Origin: Hymenobacter psoromatis
GTDB lineage: Bacteria > Bacteroidota > Bacteroidia > Cytophagales > Hymenobacteraceae
Assembly (NCBI RefSeq): GCF_020012125.1
Contig: NZ_JAIFAG010000001.1
Coordinates: 4,526,001-4,590,000, forward strand
Length of the DNA: 64,000 nucleotides
Direction of reading: 5' to 3'
In this document: one piece after another, positions 26,617-37,101 of the stretch
How the letters are laid out: every line of letters starts with the position of its first letter
Position numbering within the stretch: the first letter of the stretch is position 1
Position numbers and translations under genes: made by a program
Notes under the pieces: model-generated
Database searches by the model: none
Told to the model about the DNA's origin: nothing
Seen by the model: only the letters and a program-made list of their open reading frames with translations

Positions 26617-28065
26617 ATGAAGCATTTAGTTCGTTTTTTGGCCGTGCCCCTATTAAGCGCGGCCCTGCTGGCCGCCTGCGCCCGCCAGGAAGCCGCGCCT
26701 ACCCTACCGGCGGCGGCCAACGTTCGCCAGGATGCCTCGGCCGCCGGCTTTCCCGAAACCTTCGACACGGGTAGCAAAACCTCTTACGCCAGCGGCACCG
26801 TGGCACTGGGCTCCGGCGCGTGGACCTTCAGCGACGCGCTGCTGGGCAACGCTGCGGCCGACGTGAAAACGGGCAGCCAGTCGGCCCGCGTGCGCAACAG
26901 CGGTACGCTCACCATGAACTTCGACCTCGCCAGCGGGGCCGGCACCGTGACGCTCGACCACGCCCGCTACGGCTCCGACGCGGCCGGCACCTGGGAGCTG
27001 TGGGCTTCCACCAACGGCGGTAGCTCGTTTGGTAAAGTGGGCAGCACCATCACCAACAGCGGCACGGCGCTCAGCACGGCCAGCTTCGCAGTGAACCTGC
27101 CGGGCACCGTGCGCCTGCAAGTGCGCAAGACCGACGGTGGCTCCAACCGCCTCAACTTCGATAACCTGACGGTGCAGACCTACGGCGGCACCGGCGCGGG
27201 CGGCGGGGGCGGCACGACCACCGGCGGCAAGAAATTCCTGTTTGACGCCAGCCACGCCGAAACGGCCGGTAACGCCGACTGGGTGCTCGACGTGGATGGC
27301 GGCACGGTGCCGCGCTTCCCTACCCCCGCCGCGGCGGGCATCACGGCCAGTACCCCGGAAACGTACTGGACGGCCGCCCTCTCCTCGTGGGGCGTGGCGC
27401 TGGTGAAGCTCGGCAACTCGGTAGAGAACCTGCCCGTCGGCACGGCCATCACCTACGGCAACGCCTCTAACCCGCAGGACCTGAGCAACTACAGCGTTTT
27501 TGTGGTAGATGAGCCGAATAACCTCTTCACAGCCAGCGAGAAAACGGCCATCGTCACGTTCGTCAAAAATGGCGGTGGCCTGTTCATGATTTCCGACCAC
27601 ACCGTATCGGACCGCGACAACGATGGCTACGACTCGCCGGCCATCTGGAACGACCTGATGAGCAACAACTCGGTGCAGGCTAACCCTTTTGGCTACAGCA
27701 TCGCGCTCACCAACATCTCCGAAACGACCAGCAACGTACTGGCCAGCAGTAGCAATTCTATTCTGCACGGCTCGCAGGGCAACGTGACGCAGCTCAAGTT
27801 CTCGAACGGCGCGACTATCACCAAAACCAGCGGCTCGCAGGCGCAGCCGCTCGTGTGGCAGGGTAGCTCGGCGCAGGGCCTCAGCAACATCATGTGCGCC
27901 AGCAGCACCTTCGGCACCGGCCGCGTTTTCGTCATCACCGACTCGTCGCCGGCCGATGATGGCACCGGCAGCCCCGGCAACACCGTGTATCCCGGCTGGA
28001 CCGAGATTTCCAGCCACGCCCCGCTGCACCTCAACGCCTCGCTCTGGCTGGCTAAGCAGCAATAA
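26617..28065 (+). CDS. secreted lipoprotein: jelly-roll domain plus ThuA/GATase-like domain
   Basis: 482 residues. The signal ends in the lipobox LLAAC. Residues about 45-185 form a beta-rich domain seen in Bacteroidota secreted nucleases and peptidases (ETFDTGSKTSYA, SARVRNSGTLTMNFD, LNFDNLTV). A Gly/Thr linker follows. Residues about 205-480 resemble a ThuA- or glutamine-amidotransferase-like fold: VFVVDEPNNLFTASEKTAIV, then GGGLFMISDH. No catalytic triad can be assigned with confidence. Strong terminator downstream. Confidence 0.75.
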   Translation: MKHLVRFLAVPLLSAALLAACARQEAAPTLPAAANVRQDASAAGFPETFDTGSKTSYASGTVALGSGAWTFSDALLGNAAADVKTGSQSARVRNSGTLTMNFDLASGAGTVTLDHARYGSDAAGTWELWASTNGGSSFGKVGSTITNSGTALSTASFAVNLPGTVRLQVRKTDGGSNRLNFDNLTVQTYGGTGAGGGGGTTTGGKKFLFDASHAETAGNADWVLDVDGGTVPRFPTPAAAGITASTPETYWTAALSSWGVALVKLGNSVENLPVGTAITYGNASNPQDLSNYSVFVVDEPNNLFTASEKTAIVTFVKNGGGLFMISDHTVSDRDNDGYDSPAIWNDLMSNNSVQANPFGYSIALTNISETTSNVLASSSNSILHGSQGNVTQLKFSNGATITKTSGSQAQPLVWQGSSAQGLSNIMCASSTFGTGRVFVITDSSPADDGTGSPGNTVYPGWTEISSHAPLHLNASLWLAKQQ

Positions 28066-28083
28066 GCAAGCAGTTGACGGAAT

Positions 28084-28125
28084 AAAAAGAACGTCATACC
28101 TGGTTAAGGCATGACGTTCTTTTTT
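28084..28125. terminator. bidirectional terminator
   Basis: AAAAAGAACGTCAT and its complement ATGACGTTCTTTTT around a 13-nt loop, between the convergent lipoprotein gene and pgl. Confidence 0.92.
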
Positions 28126-28147
28126 ACTCCGTCAACTGCTCACTATT

Positions 28148-28891
28148 TCAACCATTCGCCAATGCTGCGGCTGCTGCTTTATCCAGAAACCAATCTGCTT
28201 TGCTGTTTTCCAGGCAGATGAGCTGCGCCGGATATTGCTCCACATCGTGCGGCAACTCCAGAATCTGGTGTACCGCTTCGGCTTTACCGGCTCCGTAGAC
28301 CAAGAAGGCCACGGCCCGCGCCTGGTTGATGAGCGGAGCCGTGAAGGTGATGCGGAATACTTGCTCCACGGGTAACCATACTTCCTTCACGCCCACCGTT
28401 TTATCGTGCAGCACGAGCGTGTGCGGAAACAGCGAGGCCGTGTGGGCGTTATCGCCCAGCCCCAGCAGTACGAGGTCGAACCGGGCCGGTTCCTGGCCAA
28501 AAAACTCCTCCACGGCCACGCCATATTGCGCCGCGGCTTCAGCGGGGGGTAGGCTGGTATCCACGGCGAAAACCTGATTGGGGCGGATTTTCAGCGGGTC
28601 GAGCAGGCTGGTTTTGGCCATCAAATAATTGCTTTCGGGCGAGTCGTGGGGCACGTAGCGCTCATCGCCGAAGAAGAAATACGTGTGCTCCCAGGCCACG
28701 CGCCCGCGGCAGGCGGGCGAAGCCAGCAGCTCGTACAATTTCTTGGGCGAGCTGCCGCCCGAGAGCGCCACCACGAAGCGCCCACGGGCGGCCACTGCCC
28801 GCTCGGCCTGCGCCACGAAGTAGTCGGCCAGCGCGTGCAGCGTCGCGTCGGGGGTAGGAAAAACGTGCAGGAGGGCGCTATTTTTTACCAT
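28148..28891 (-). CDS. pgl: 6-phosphogluconolactonase
   Basis: 247 residues from the ATG at 28891. Hydrolyses 6-phosphogluconolactone in the oxidative pentose phosphate pathway. Family motifs: VALSGGSSPKKLYELL (phosphate loop), FFGDERYVPHDSPESNY, and LLGLGDNAHTASLFP. The start overlaps the end of zwf by 14 bp, so translation is probably coupled. It is the last gene of the gnd-zwf-pgl operon. Confidence 0.95.
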   Translation of the reverse strand: MVKNSALLHVFPTPDATLHALADYFVAQAERAVAARGRFVVALSGGSSPKKLYELLASPACRGRVAWEHTYFFFGDERYVPHDSPESNYLMAKTSLLDPLKIRPNQVFAVDTSLPPAEAAAQYGVAVEEFFGQEPARFDLVLLGLGDNAHTASLFPHTLVLHDKTVGVKEVWLPVEQVFRITFTAPLINQARAVAFLVYGAGKAEAVHQILELPHDVEQYPAQLICLENSKADWFLDKAAAAALANG

Positions 28892-30392
28892 TGAGCGGAA
28901 AGGTAAACCAGTGGTAGCCGTCCTTGGCCACGAGGGCTTCGGCATCTTCGGGGCCCCAGGAATCGGCCGAGTAATTAGGAAAATTCTGGCTGATGCGGTG
29001 CTGCCACGAGGTCAGGATGGGCATCACCAGGTCCCAGGCTTCCTCCACCTGGTCGCCGCGCATAAAGAGCGTCTGGTCGCCGAGCATCACGTCGAGCAGC
29101 AGGGTTTCGTAGGCTTCGGGGGCCTCGCTCACGTAGGTGCCTTTGTAGTCAAACACCATGTCCACGGTATTCAGCATCATGTCTACCCCTGGGCGTTTGG
29201 CCTGCACTTGCAGCCGGATGCTCATCTCGGGCTGAATGCTGATAACCAGCCGGTTCTGGCGCATCGTTTCCGCCGTTTCGGGCGAAAAAATGAAGTGCGG
29301 CACGTCTTTAAACTGAATGGTAATAACCGAGGCCGAGCGGTGCAGGCGCTTGCCCGTGCGCAGGTAAAACGGCACGCCCTGCCAGCGCCAGTTATCCACG
29401 AAAAACTTCACTGCCGCAAAGGTTTCGGTGTTCGACTGCGGGTTGGCACCGGGCTCCTCGCGATAGCCGGGCACCTGCTGGCCTTGCAGCCAGCCGGGGC
29501 CATACTGCCCGCGCACGGCCTGCTCGCGCACGGTTTCGGGCGTGAAGCGGCGCATGGCGCGCAGCACGTCCACCTTGCGGTCGCGCACTTCCTCGGCCGC
29601 GAAATTCACCGGCGGTTCCATCGCCACAATGCACAGCAGCTGCAAAAGGTGGTTCTGAATCATGTCGCGCAGCGCGCCCGAGCCGTCGTAGTAGCCCAGC
29701 CGGTCGCCTACCCCCAGGCTTTCGGTCACCGAAATCTGCACGTGCTCGATGTAGTTGCGGTTCCAGAGCGGTTCCATAATGGCGTTCGCGAAGCGAAAAG
29801 CCATGATATTCTGCACCGTTTCCTTGCCCAGATAGTGGTCAATACGGTAAATCTGCTTTTCCTGGAAAATGCGGCCCAGCAGCGCGTTCAACTCCCTGGC
29901 CGACTCCAAATCGTGCCCGAAGGGCTTCTCAATCACGATGCGCGTGCGCTCGGGGTCGGTCGTGAGCCCGGCCTTGGCCAGGTTTTCGGCAATGATGGGG
30001 AAGAAATTGGGCGATACCGCCAGGTAGTAGATGACGTTGGCCGGGGCCTGCCACTCCTTCTCCAATGCCTTGATGCGCGTGCCAAAATCCCGGTAGGTTT
30101 CGGCATTCTGCACATCGGCCGGCTGGTAGTAGATGTGGGGCGCGAAGTCCGTCCACTGCTCATCCTTCACCTTGCCGCTGCGCGAAAACTGGTTGACGTC
30201 CTTGAGCAGCCGGCCCCGAAAATCATCGTCGCTGAGCGGCGTGCGGCCCGTGCCGATGAGGGCAAACTGCGTGGGTAGCCAGCTTTCGAGGTACAGATTA
30301 TACAGAGCCGGGGCCAGCTTGCGGGAGTTCAGGTCGCCGGTGCCGCCGAAGATGACGAACACCGTCGGCTGCGATTTCAGGGTCTCGTTCAT
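28878..30392 (-). CDS. zwf: glucose-6-phosphate 1-dehydrogenase
   Basis: 504 residues, usual length. Oxidises glucose-6-phosphate with NADP to the lactone. The N-terminal nucleotide loop FGGTGDLNSRKL, the active-site RIDHYLGKE with catalytic His nearby, and IEKPFGHD are all visible. The ATG abuts the gnd stop (TAA then ATG with no gap), showing one transcript with gnd and pgl. Confidence 0.97.
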   Translation of the reverse strand: MNETLKSQPTVFVIFGGTGDLNSRKLAPALYNLYLESWLPTQFALIGTGRTPLSDDDFRGRLLKDVNQFSRSGKVKDEQWTDFAPHIYYQPADVQNAETYRDFGTRIKALEKEWQAPANVIYYLAVSPNFFPIIAENLAKAGLTTDPERTRIVIEKPFGHDLESARELNALLGRIFQEKQIYRIDHYLGKETVQNIMAFRFANAIMEPLWNRNYIEHVQISVTESLGVGDRLGYYDGSGALRDMIQNHLLQLLCIVAMEPPVNFAAEEVRDRKVDVLRAMRRFTPETVREQAVRGQYGPGWLQGQQVPGYREEPGANPQSNTETFAAVKFFVDNWRWQGVPFYLRTGKRLHRSASVITIQFKDVPHFIFSPETAETMRQNRLVISIQPEMSIRLQVQAKRPGVDMMLNTVDMVFDYKGTYVSEAPEAYETLLLDVMLGDQTLFMRGDQVEEAWDLVMPILTSWQHRISQNFPNYSADSWGPEDAEALVAKDGYHWFTFPLNGKK

Positions 30393-31922
<1,530 letters not shown>

Positions 31923-32159
31923 GAAGGTGTTTGAAAGAAAGTGATTGAAAGCATAAAGGAACAGTTATACGCTGAAAAGCTGATTAGGCTCTTCTTTAAC
32001 AAGCGGGGCAGGAAAAAATAAGCTGGCTGCTGGGCCGCAACACCGGTCGCTTAAACCTTTACGCCGGAGCCACCTCCAAGGCTACAACTACCTTTCTCGC
32101 GCGCGCCGCTGGTGCCACGGCTACTCGCCGGCCGGGCGGCTTCACCTTGCTTTTTTACT

Positions 32160-33584
32160 ATGTCTTTTTCCTTTCGTTGGGCGGTGCTGGGGCTGCTACT
32201 GCTAGCCGCCGGCCAGCCGGCCCGGGCGCAGGCCCCCGCGCCGCCCGATGGCGGTCCGGTCACGTACCAGATGTTTTACGATGCCCTGAGCCCCTACGGG
32301 CAGTGGGTAAACGACCCCGATTATGGCTACGTGTGGCTGCCCTCGGTCGGGCCCAATTTCCAGCCCTACGGGAGTAATGGCCACTGGGTATACACTGATT
32401 ATGGCTGGACCTGGGTATCTGATTACGCTTGGGGCTGGGCGCCGTTTCACTACGGCCGCTGGCGCTTTAGCGACCCGTATGGCTGGGTGTGGGTGCCGGG
32501 CTACCGCTGGGGGCCGGCCTGGGTGGCGTGGCGCCAAAGCGCCGGCTACTACGGCTGGGCACCATTAGGGCCGCCGCCGGTCCAGCCGGGCGTGCGGGTA
32601 AACATTGGCTTTTCGTTTTCCTTTGGTAATGCGCCCGTGGTGCCGGCCCGCTGGTATTTTGTGCCGGCGGCCTACGTCGCCAGCCCCCGCATCGCCACCT
32701 ACTACTTGCCCCCGGCCCGCACCACGGTGCTCTATAACCAGACCACCATTATCAATAATACCTATGTGAATAAGACAGTTAACAACACGGTGCATAACAC
32801 TACTGTTATCAATAACCAGCGCGAGAGGGGCGGCTACCCCGCCGGCCCCGCCCGCGCCGACGTGGAGAAAGCCACTGGCCAGCCCCTGCAACAAGTGGCC
32901 GTAACCAGCCGCAACACCCCCGGCGTGGGGGTCCAGGGCAACTCCCTGGCCTTCTACCGCCCCGATGTGAAAGCGCCCAATGCCACCGCCAGTGCCCCGG
33001 CTCCCCGCCACACCGTAGCCCTGGCCGAAGCCGCCCGGCAGGCCCGCGCCGCCCAGCCCGGCACCGGCCTGCTACCCGATAAAGCCGCTCAGCAGCTCAG
33101 CAGCACCGATGCCCAGCCCTTCCGCGCGGCTCACCAGCGGGCCGCCCAGCCGGCCAGCGCCGCGCCGCCTACCCCTCGCCCTAGTAACCAGCCGGCCAGC
33201 GCCGCGCCGCCTACCCCCCGTCTCAACAACCAGCCGGCTACTATCGCGCTGCCTACCCCCCGTCCCAACAACCAGCCAGTTAACGCCGCGCCGCCTGTCG
33301 CCCCCGCCGACCTGACCTCGCGCCAGGAGCGCCAACAAGCCCGGCAGGCGCGCCAGCAGGCGCTGGCCGGGCAGCCAAAACCCGCGCCTACCCCCGACCA
33401 GCAGCAGCAGCGCGCCCAGCGGCAAGCCCAGCAGCAGCAGCCTCTGACGGCCCCTACCCCCCCGCCGCGGCCCCAGGCTCCGCGTCAGCAACGGCCACCA
33501 AGCCCGACCCCTCAGCGGCCGCGGCTGGCCCCCCAACCGCCGCGCCCGCAACCGCACCCCATGCGCGAAGAGCAGCGGCGCTAA
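32160..33584 (+). CDS. DUF6600-type secreted protein with Pro/Gln-rich tail
   Basis: 474 residues from the ATG at 32160, right before the signal peptide (LLLLAAGQPARAQ). Residues about 35-150 carry repeated Tyr/Trp-rich motifs (LSPYGQWV, YGYVWLP, YGWTWVSDYAWGWAPFHYGRW), the hallmark of DUF6600. An Asn/Thr-rich stretch and a long Pro/Ala/Gln-rich disordered tail follow. The tail includes a 42-bp tandem repeat. Probably periplasmic or surface; function unknown. Confidence 0.82.
   Translation: MSFSFRWAVLGLLLLAAGQPARAQAPAPPDGGPVTYQMFYDALSPYGQWVNDPDYGYVWLPSVGPNFQPYGSNGHWVYTDYGWTWVSDYAWGWAPFHYGRWRFSDPYGWVWVPGYRWGPAWVAWRQSAGYYGWAPLGPPPVQPGVRVNIGFSFSFGNAPVVPARWYFVPAAYVASPRIATYYLPPARTTVLYNQTTIINNTYVNKTVNNTVHNTTVINNQRERGGYPAGPARADVEKATGQPLQQVAVTSRNTPGVGVQGNSLAFYRPDVKAPNATASAPAPRHTVALAEAARQARAAQPGTGLLPDKAAQQLSSTDAQPFRAAHQRAAQPASAAPPTPRPSNQPASAAPPTPRLNNQPATIALPTPRPNNQPVNAAPPVAPADLTSRQERQQARQARQQALAGQPKPAPTPDQQQQRAQRQAQQQQPLTAPTPPPRPQAPRQQRPPSPTPQRPRLAPQPPRPQPHPMREEQRR
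33147..33302 (+). repeat. 42-bp in-frame tandem repeat
   Basis: Units at 33147, 33189 and 33231, then a partial fourth from 33273, encode 14-residue repeats of the type QPASAAPPTPRPSN. Each full unit holds a CTACCCC heptamer, at 33169, 33211 and 33253 (exact 42-bp spacing). The units have diverged, most in the third. Confidence 0.88.
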
Positions 33585-33805
33585 GGGTACCAGTAACCTA
33601 ACGATAAGATTTCTCTGTAATCGCTAGCGAATCTGGCAGCGTGCCGCCAGTTTGTGCTATGTATGCCAGCTCCGAAGCTGGGTTCAAGTAGCCTTGGGTC
33701 AGGCTTTGACCAGGTTCGCCGGGCAGGTAGCTTAACCTGCATTTTGGCGGGGATACGAATCCGGCCGCGCCGTGCTTGCTGGTTGAGTGAAGAAAATCTT
33801 TTGTC

Positions 33806-34795
33806 CTACCCCACTAGCACGGCCTCGCTGGCCGCGATTTCTTCCAGAATGGCGTACACTTCTTCGCCCAGGTCAGCATCGACCAAGCGGGTGCGCCACT
33901 GCTTGGCGCCCTCCAAACCCCTGAAATAGTGAGCGTAGTGTCGGCGCATCTCGAAAATGCCGACCTTGGGGCCTTTCCACTCCAGGCTTTTGTCAAAGTG
34001 CATCCGGCACATGGCGATGCGCTCGTCCAGGGTGGGCGGGGCCAGGTGCTGGCCGGTGGCCGCGTAGTGCTTCACCTCCCGAAAAATCCAGGGGTAGCCG
34101 ATGGCGGCGCGCCCAATCATGACGCCATCCACGCCGTAGCGGTTTTTGTAGGTGAGCGCTTTTTCGGGCGAGTCGATGTCGCCGTTGCCGAAAATGGGGA
34201 TTTTGATGCGCGGGTTTTCCTTGATTTTGGCGATGAGCCGCCAATCGGCCTCGCCCTTGTAGAGCTGCACGCGGGTGCGGCCGTGCACGGTGAGCGCCGC
34301 GATACCCACGTCTTGCAGGCGCTCGGCCACTTCCTCCACGTTCAGGGTGTCGAGGTCCCAGCCGAGGCGGGTTTTCACGGTCACGGGCAGGTGCGTATTT
34401 CGGACCACGGCGGCGGTCATGGCTACCATTTTGGGCACGTCGCGCAGCAGGGCCGCGCCCGCGCCGCGCAGGGCTACCTGCTTCACCGGGCAGCCGTAGT
34501 TAATGTCAATCAAATCGGGCCCCGCCTCGGTACTGATGGCCGCGCACTCGCCCATCGTGGCCACGTCGGAGCCGAAGAGCTGAATGCCGATAGGCCGCTC
34601 GTAATCAAACACATCGAGCTTCTGCCGACTCTTGGCCGCCGCCCGGATGAGGCCCTCCGAGGAGATGAACTCGGTGTACATCAGGTCGGCCCCGTTGGCC
34701 TTGCACACGGCGCGGAAGGGCGGGTCGCTCACGTCCTCCATCGGGGCGAGGAGCAGCGGGAAATCGGGGAGTTGAATATTACCTATCTGAACCAC
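33806..34795 (-). CDS. dusB: tRNA-dihydrouridine synthase (DusB-type)
   Basis: 329 residues. FMN enzyme that reduces uridines in the tRNA D-loop. Conserved segments: LLLAPMEDVSDPPFR, EFISSEGLIR, IQLFGSD, DINYGCPVKQVALRGAGAALLRD (catalytic Cys in GCP) and GNGDIDSPEKAL. The start is a GTG at 34795 where homologues begin with a similar MVxIGNI, and this GTG lies at the end of a dispersed repeat. The stop TAG is part of a GGGGTAG heptamer. Confidence 0.93.
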   Translation of the reverse strand: MVQIGNIQLPDFPLLLAPMEDVSDPPFRAVCKANGADLMYTEFISSEGLIRAAAKSRQKLDVFDYERPIGIQLFGSDVATMGECAAISTEAGPDLIDINYGCPVKQVALRGAGAALLRDVPKMVAMTAAVVRNTHLPVTVKTRLGWDLDTLNVEEVAERLQDVGIAALTVHGRTRVQLYKGEADWRLIAKIKENPRIKIPIFGNGDIDSPEKALTYKNRYGVDGVMIGRAAIGYPWIFREVKHYAATGQHLAPPTLDERIAMCRMHFDKSLEWKGPKVGIFEMRRHYAHYFRGLEGAKQWRTRLVDADLGEEVYAILEEIAASEAVLVG

Positions 34796-34832
34796 TGATT
34801 AGTATGGATTTAAGCGGATTTCACGGATTTTG
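34793..34832 (-). repeat. TCCGTGAAATCCGCTTAAATCC-type repeat reaching the dusB start codon
   Basis: Read on the minus strand this gives AAATCCGTGAAATCCGCTT, then AAATCCATACTAATCAGTG, whose final GTG is the dusB start codon. It is the same family as 38669-38706 in front of psd. Confidence 0.75.
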
Positions 34833-34942
34833 TGGACGGCGCGGGGGCTGCGCTCGCAGGGACAGACGTAAAGATTAGCCAATGCCCGCGCCACCGAGAA
34901 TTTATTACGCAAATTTACACCCCCTTGAACACCGCCGCCCTT

Positions 34943-35899
34943 ATGAATGGTTTAGTGCCTCGCCCTGCCCTCCGCCCCGCGCCGCCTATGCACCCCGCCG
35001 TGCAGCTCCTGATGCTGCTGGGCCTGGCCGTGGCGGGGCTGTGCCTGGCCAGCCTGCTGGCGTTGGTACTGGCCAATCAGCTCTACGGCTTGTCGTTGGC
35101 CCAATTTGGGGAAGTAGGGGCCGCGCCCGAGCGCGTGCCGCACGGCTGGGCGGTGCTCATGCTGCTGCAAGGGCTGTCGCTGGCCGGGCTGGGGGCGGGG
35201 GCGGCGGTGCTGCCGCTGGTGCTGGGGCAATCGGTGCGCGGGTACTTCGCGCCGCGCCGGCTGGGGGCGGCGTGGTGGCCGCTGGCGGCCGGGCTGGTGA
35301 TTCTGGTATCGGTGCCGTTTTTATCGGCGCTGGTGGCCTGGAATGCCAGCGTACACTTCCCTACCCCCCTGCACGGCTTTGAGCTGTGGGCGCGCGATAA
35401 GGAAGACCAGACCGCCGGCCTCACCAAGTTTCTGACCGATTTTCATTCGCCCGGCCGGCTGCTGGTGGGCTTGGTGGTCATCGCCATCGTGCCGGCGGTG
35501 GCCGAGGAGCTGGTGTTTCGGGGTGGCGTGCAGCGCAATCTGGTGGCGTGGTTTGGCTCGCGGCACGTGGGCGTGTGGCTGGCGGCGGCCATTTTTTCGG
35601 CCATTCACGTGCAGTTTTTCGGGTTCGTGCCGCGCCTCGTGCTGGGGCTGGTGCTGGGCTACCTATACGAGTGGAGCGGGAACATCTTGGTTTCGATGGC
35701 CGCGCACTTCACCCAGAATGCATTCCAGCTGGTACTGCTTTATTTGTTTCAGAATAAAATGCTACCCGTCGTTTTCGACCCCGACGCCAACCAGACCGTG
35801 CCGTGGCCGGCCGTGCTGCTGTCGGCGGCGCTCACGGCGGGGCTGCTCTACTGGCTGCGCCAGCGCTGGGCGGCTCCCAAAGCATTGGCCCGCGGGTAA
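34943..35899 (+). CDS. CPBP-family intramembrane glutamic protease
   Basis: 318 residues from the ATG at 34943; an inner ATG at 34988 is possible. About eight hydrophobic segments. The Abi/CPBP motifs are present in order: EELVFRGGVQR (EExxxR), then FSAIHVQFFGF with the second-motif His, and HFTQNAFQ (HxxxN). Members cleave or process membrane-associated proteins; the target is unknown. It is immediately upstream of cdsA. Confidence 0.9.
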   Translation: MNGLVPRPALRPAPPMHPAVQLLMLLGLAVAGLCLASLLALVLANQLYGLSLAQFGEVGAAPERVPHGWAVLMLLQGLSLAGLGAGAAVLPLVLGQSVRGYFAPRRLGAAWWPLAAGLVILVSVPFLSALVAWNASVHFPTPLHGFELWARDKEDQTAGLTKFLTDFHSPGRLLVGLVVIAIVPAVAEELVFRGGVQRNLVAWFGSRHVGVWLAAAIFSAIHVQFFGFVPRLVLGLVLGYLYEWSGNILVSMAAHFTQNAFQLVLLYLFQNKMLPVVFDPDANQTVPWPAVLLSAALTAGLLYWLRQRWAAPKALARG

Positions 35900-35950
35900 C
35901 TGCCCGGCTCCTTACATTCTTTCACTCTTTCCCTACCCCCTCCGCCCGAT

Positions 35951-36940
35951 TTGAACCCCGACGCGACCTCTACCCCCCCCGACGGCCCTCCACCCAAGAA
36001 AGCCCCCAGCAACCTGCGCCTGCGCGCTATTTGGGGGGCGCTGGCGGCGGCGCTGCTCATTAGCTGCACCTTCGGCGGGCCCATCTCGTTCGGGCTGTTT
36101 TTTGCCGCTGTGCAAGCCGTGATGCTGAAGGAGTTTTACCGGATAATGCGGGCGGCTGGCCACCGGCCGGCTAGCTGGGCAGGGGGAGTTGCCGGGGTAA
36201 TCATTTTTGGGGCAATCTATTTCGTCAAAAGCTACTCTGTTTATGCGGAGTGGTTGGGCTGGCCCACGGGTTGGACCATTTATCCTCCCTTATCAGCCTT
36301 GCCTCAGGCAATGCCAGGCCAACCTTCTGGTTGGTTATTGGCCTCCTTTACAGTACTTTCGGCTTATACCTGGTTAGGCGGAGCAATTGTATTGCTGGTT
36401 GTGTTGGTGCTGCGTGAAATAGTGCTTTGGCCTAAACACGGACATCCATTTATAAATATTGGAACCACGCTTATTGGCTTGCTCTACGTTAGCCTGCCAA
36501 TGGCGCTGCTTAGCGTTATTGCGTTTGGGCGTAGCGGTTTTACCCCTGGCCGCGTTTTCCTCCTCATCCTCTTCATTTGGGCGGCTGATACGGGCGCGTA
36601 CTTCGCTGGCAAAAACTTTGGCAAGCACAAGCTGGCACCGAGCATTTCGCCCGGCAAAACCTGGGAGGGCTGGGCCGGCGGAGCGGCCCTCGCGTTGGCC
36701 ACGGGCTGGGCGGCCGGCTATTTCCTGCCCGATATCCCGTTGAGCCACCGGCTGGTGGCAGCTGGGGTAGTGGCCGTGTTCGGCCCGCTCGGCGACCTGG
36801 CCGAGAGCATGCTCAAGCGCAGCGCGGGCGTGAAGGACTCGGGCACCTTTTTGCCCGGCCACGGTGGCCTGCTCGACCGCTTCGATGCCTTTTTGCTGGT
36901 GCTGCCGGTGCTGGCCCTGCTGCAAGCGCTGGTGGGGTAG
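35951..36940 (+). CDS. cdsA: phosphatidate cytidylyltransferase
   Basis: 329 residues. Makes CDP-diacylglycerol from phosphatidic acid and CTP at the inner membrane, the entry to phospholipid synthesis. Several hydrophobic helices and the C-terminal signature region SAGVKDSGTFLPGHGGLLDRFDA are clear, as is WAADTGAYFAGKNFGKHKL. The only in-frame start is a TTG at 35951, directly after two CTACCCC heptamers flanking it. The stop TAG is part of a GGGGTAG heptamer. With psd 1.8 kb on, it covers two steps of phosphatidylethanolamine synthesis. Confidence 0.93.
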   Translation: MNPDATSTPPDGPPPKKAPSNLRLRAIWGALAAALLISCTFGGPISFGLFFAAVQAVMLKEFYRIMRAAGHRPASWAGGVAGVIIFGAIYFVKSYSVYAEWLGWPTGWTIYPPLSALPQAMPGQPSGWLLASFTVLSAYTWLGGAIVLLVVLVLREIVLWPKHGHPFINIGTTLIGLLYVSLPMALLSVIAFGRSGFTPGRVFLLILFIWAADTGAYFAGKNFGKHKLAPSISPGKTWEGWAGGAALALATGWAAGYFLPDIPLSHRLVAAGVVAVFGPLGDLAESMLKRSAGVKDSGTFLPGHGGLLDRFDAFLLVLPVLALLQALVG

Positions 36941-37101
36941 GCAGTAGTGAGAACAACGAGAGTGATAAGAGTACTAGCGTTCAGCTGTGAGAACGATATT
37001 ACTCCCATTACCTATTACCAACGGGCGTACCTTTACGGCGCTTTTTCGTAAGTCTACCTATCTGCCCTCTTCCCACCCAATCGTACATTTTCCCCTCCCC
37101 C

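Noticed and set aside
26704..28062. Long minus-strand open frame (452 codons) opposite the secreted lipoprotein
   Set aside because: Antisense shadow of a GC-rich gene: His/Arg/Val-rich composition, no domain, and the plus-strand frame has a signal peptide and known fold.
33585..33805. Possible small RNA or gene between the DUF6600 and dusB genes
   Set aside because: Contains short self-complementary words (AGCTCCGAAGCT; GGTAGCTTAACCTGC) but no frame or RNA family I can name.
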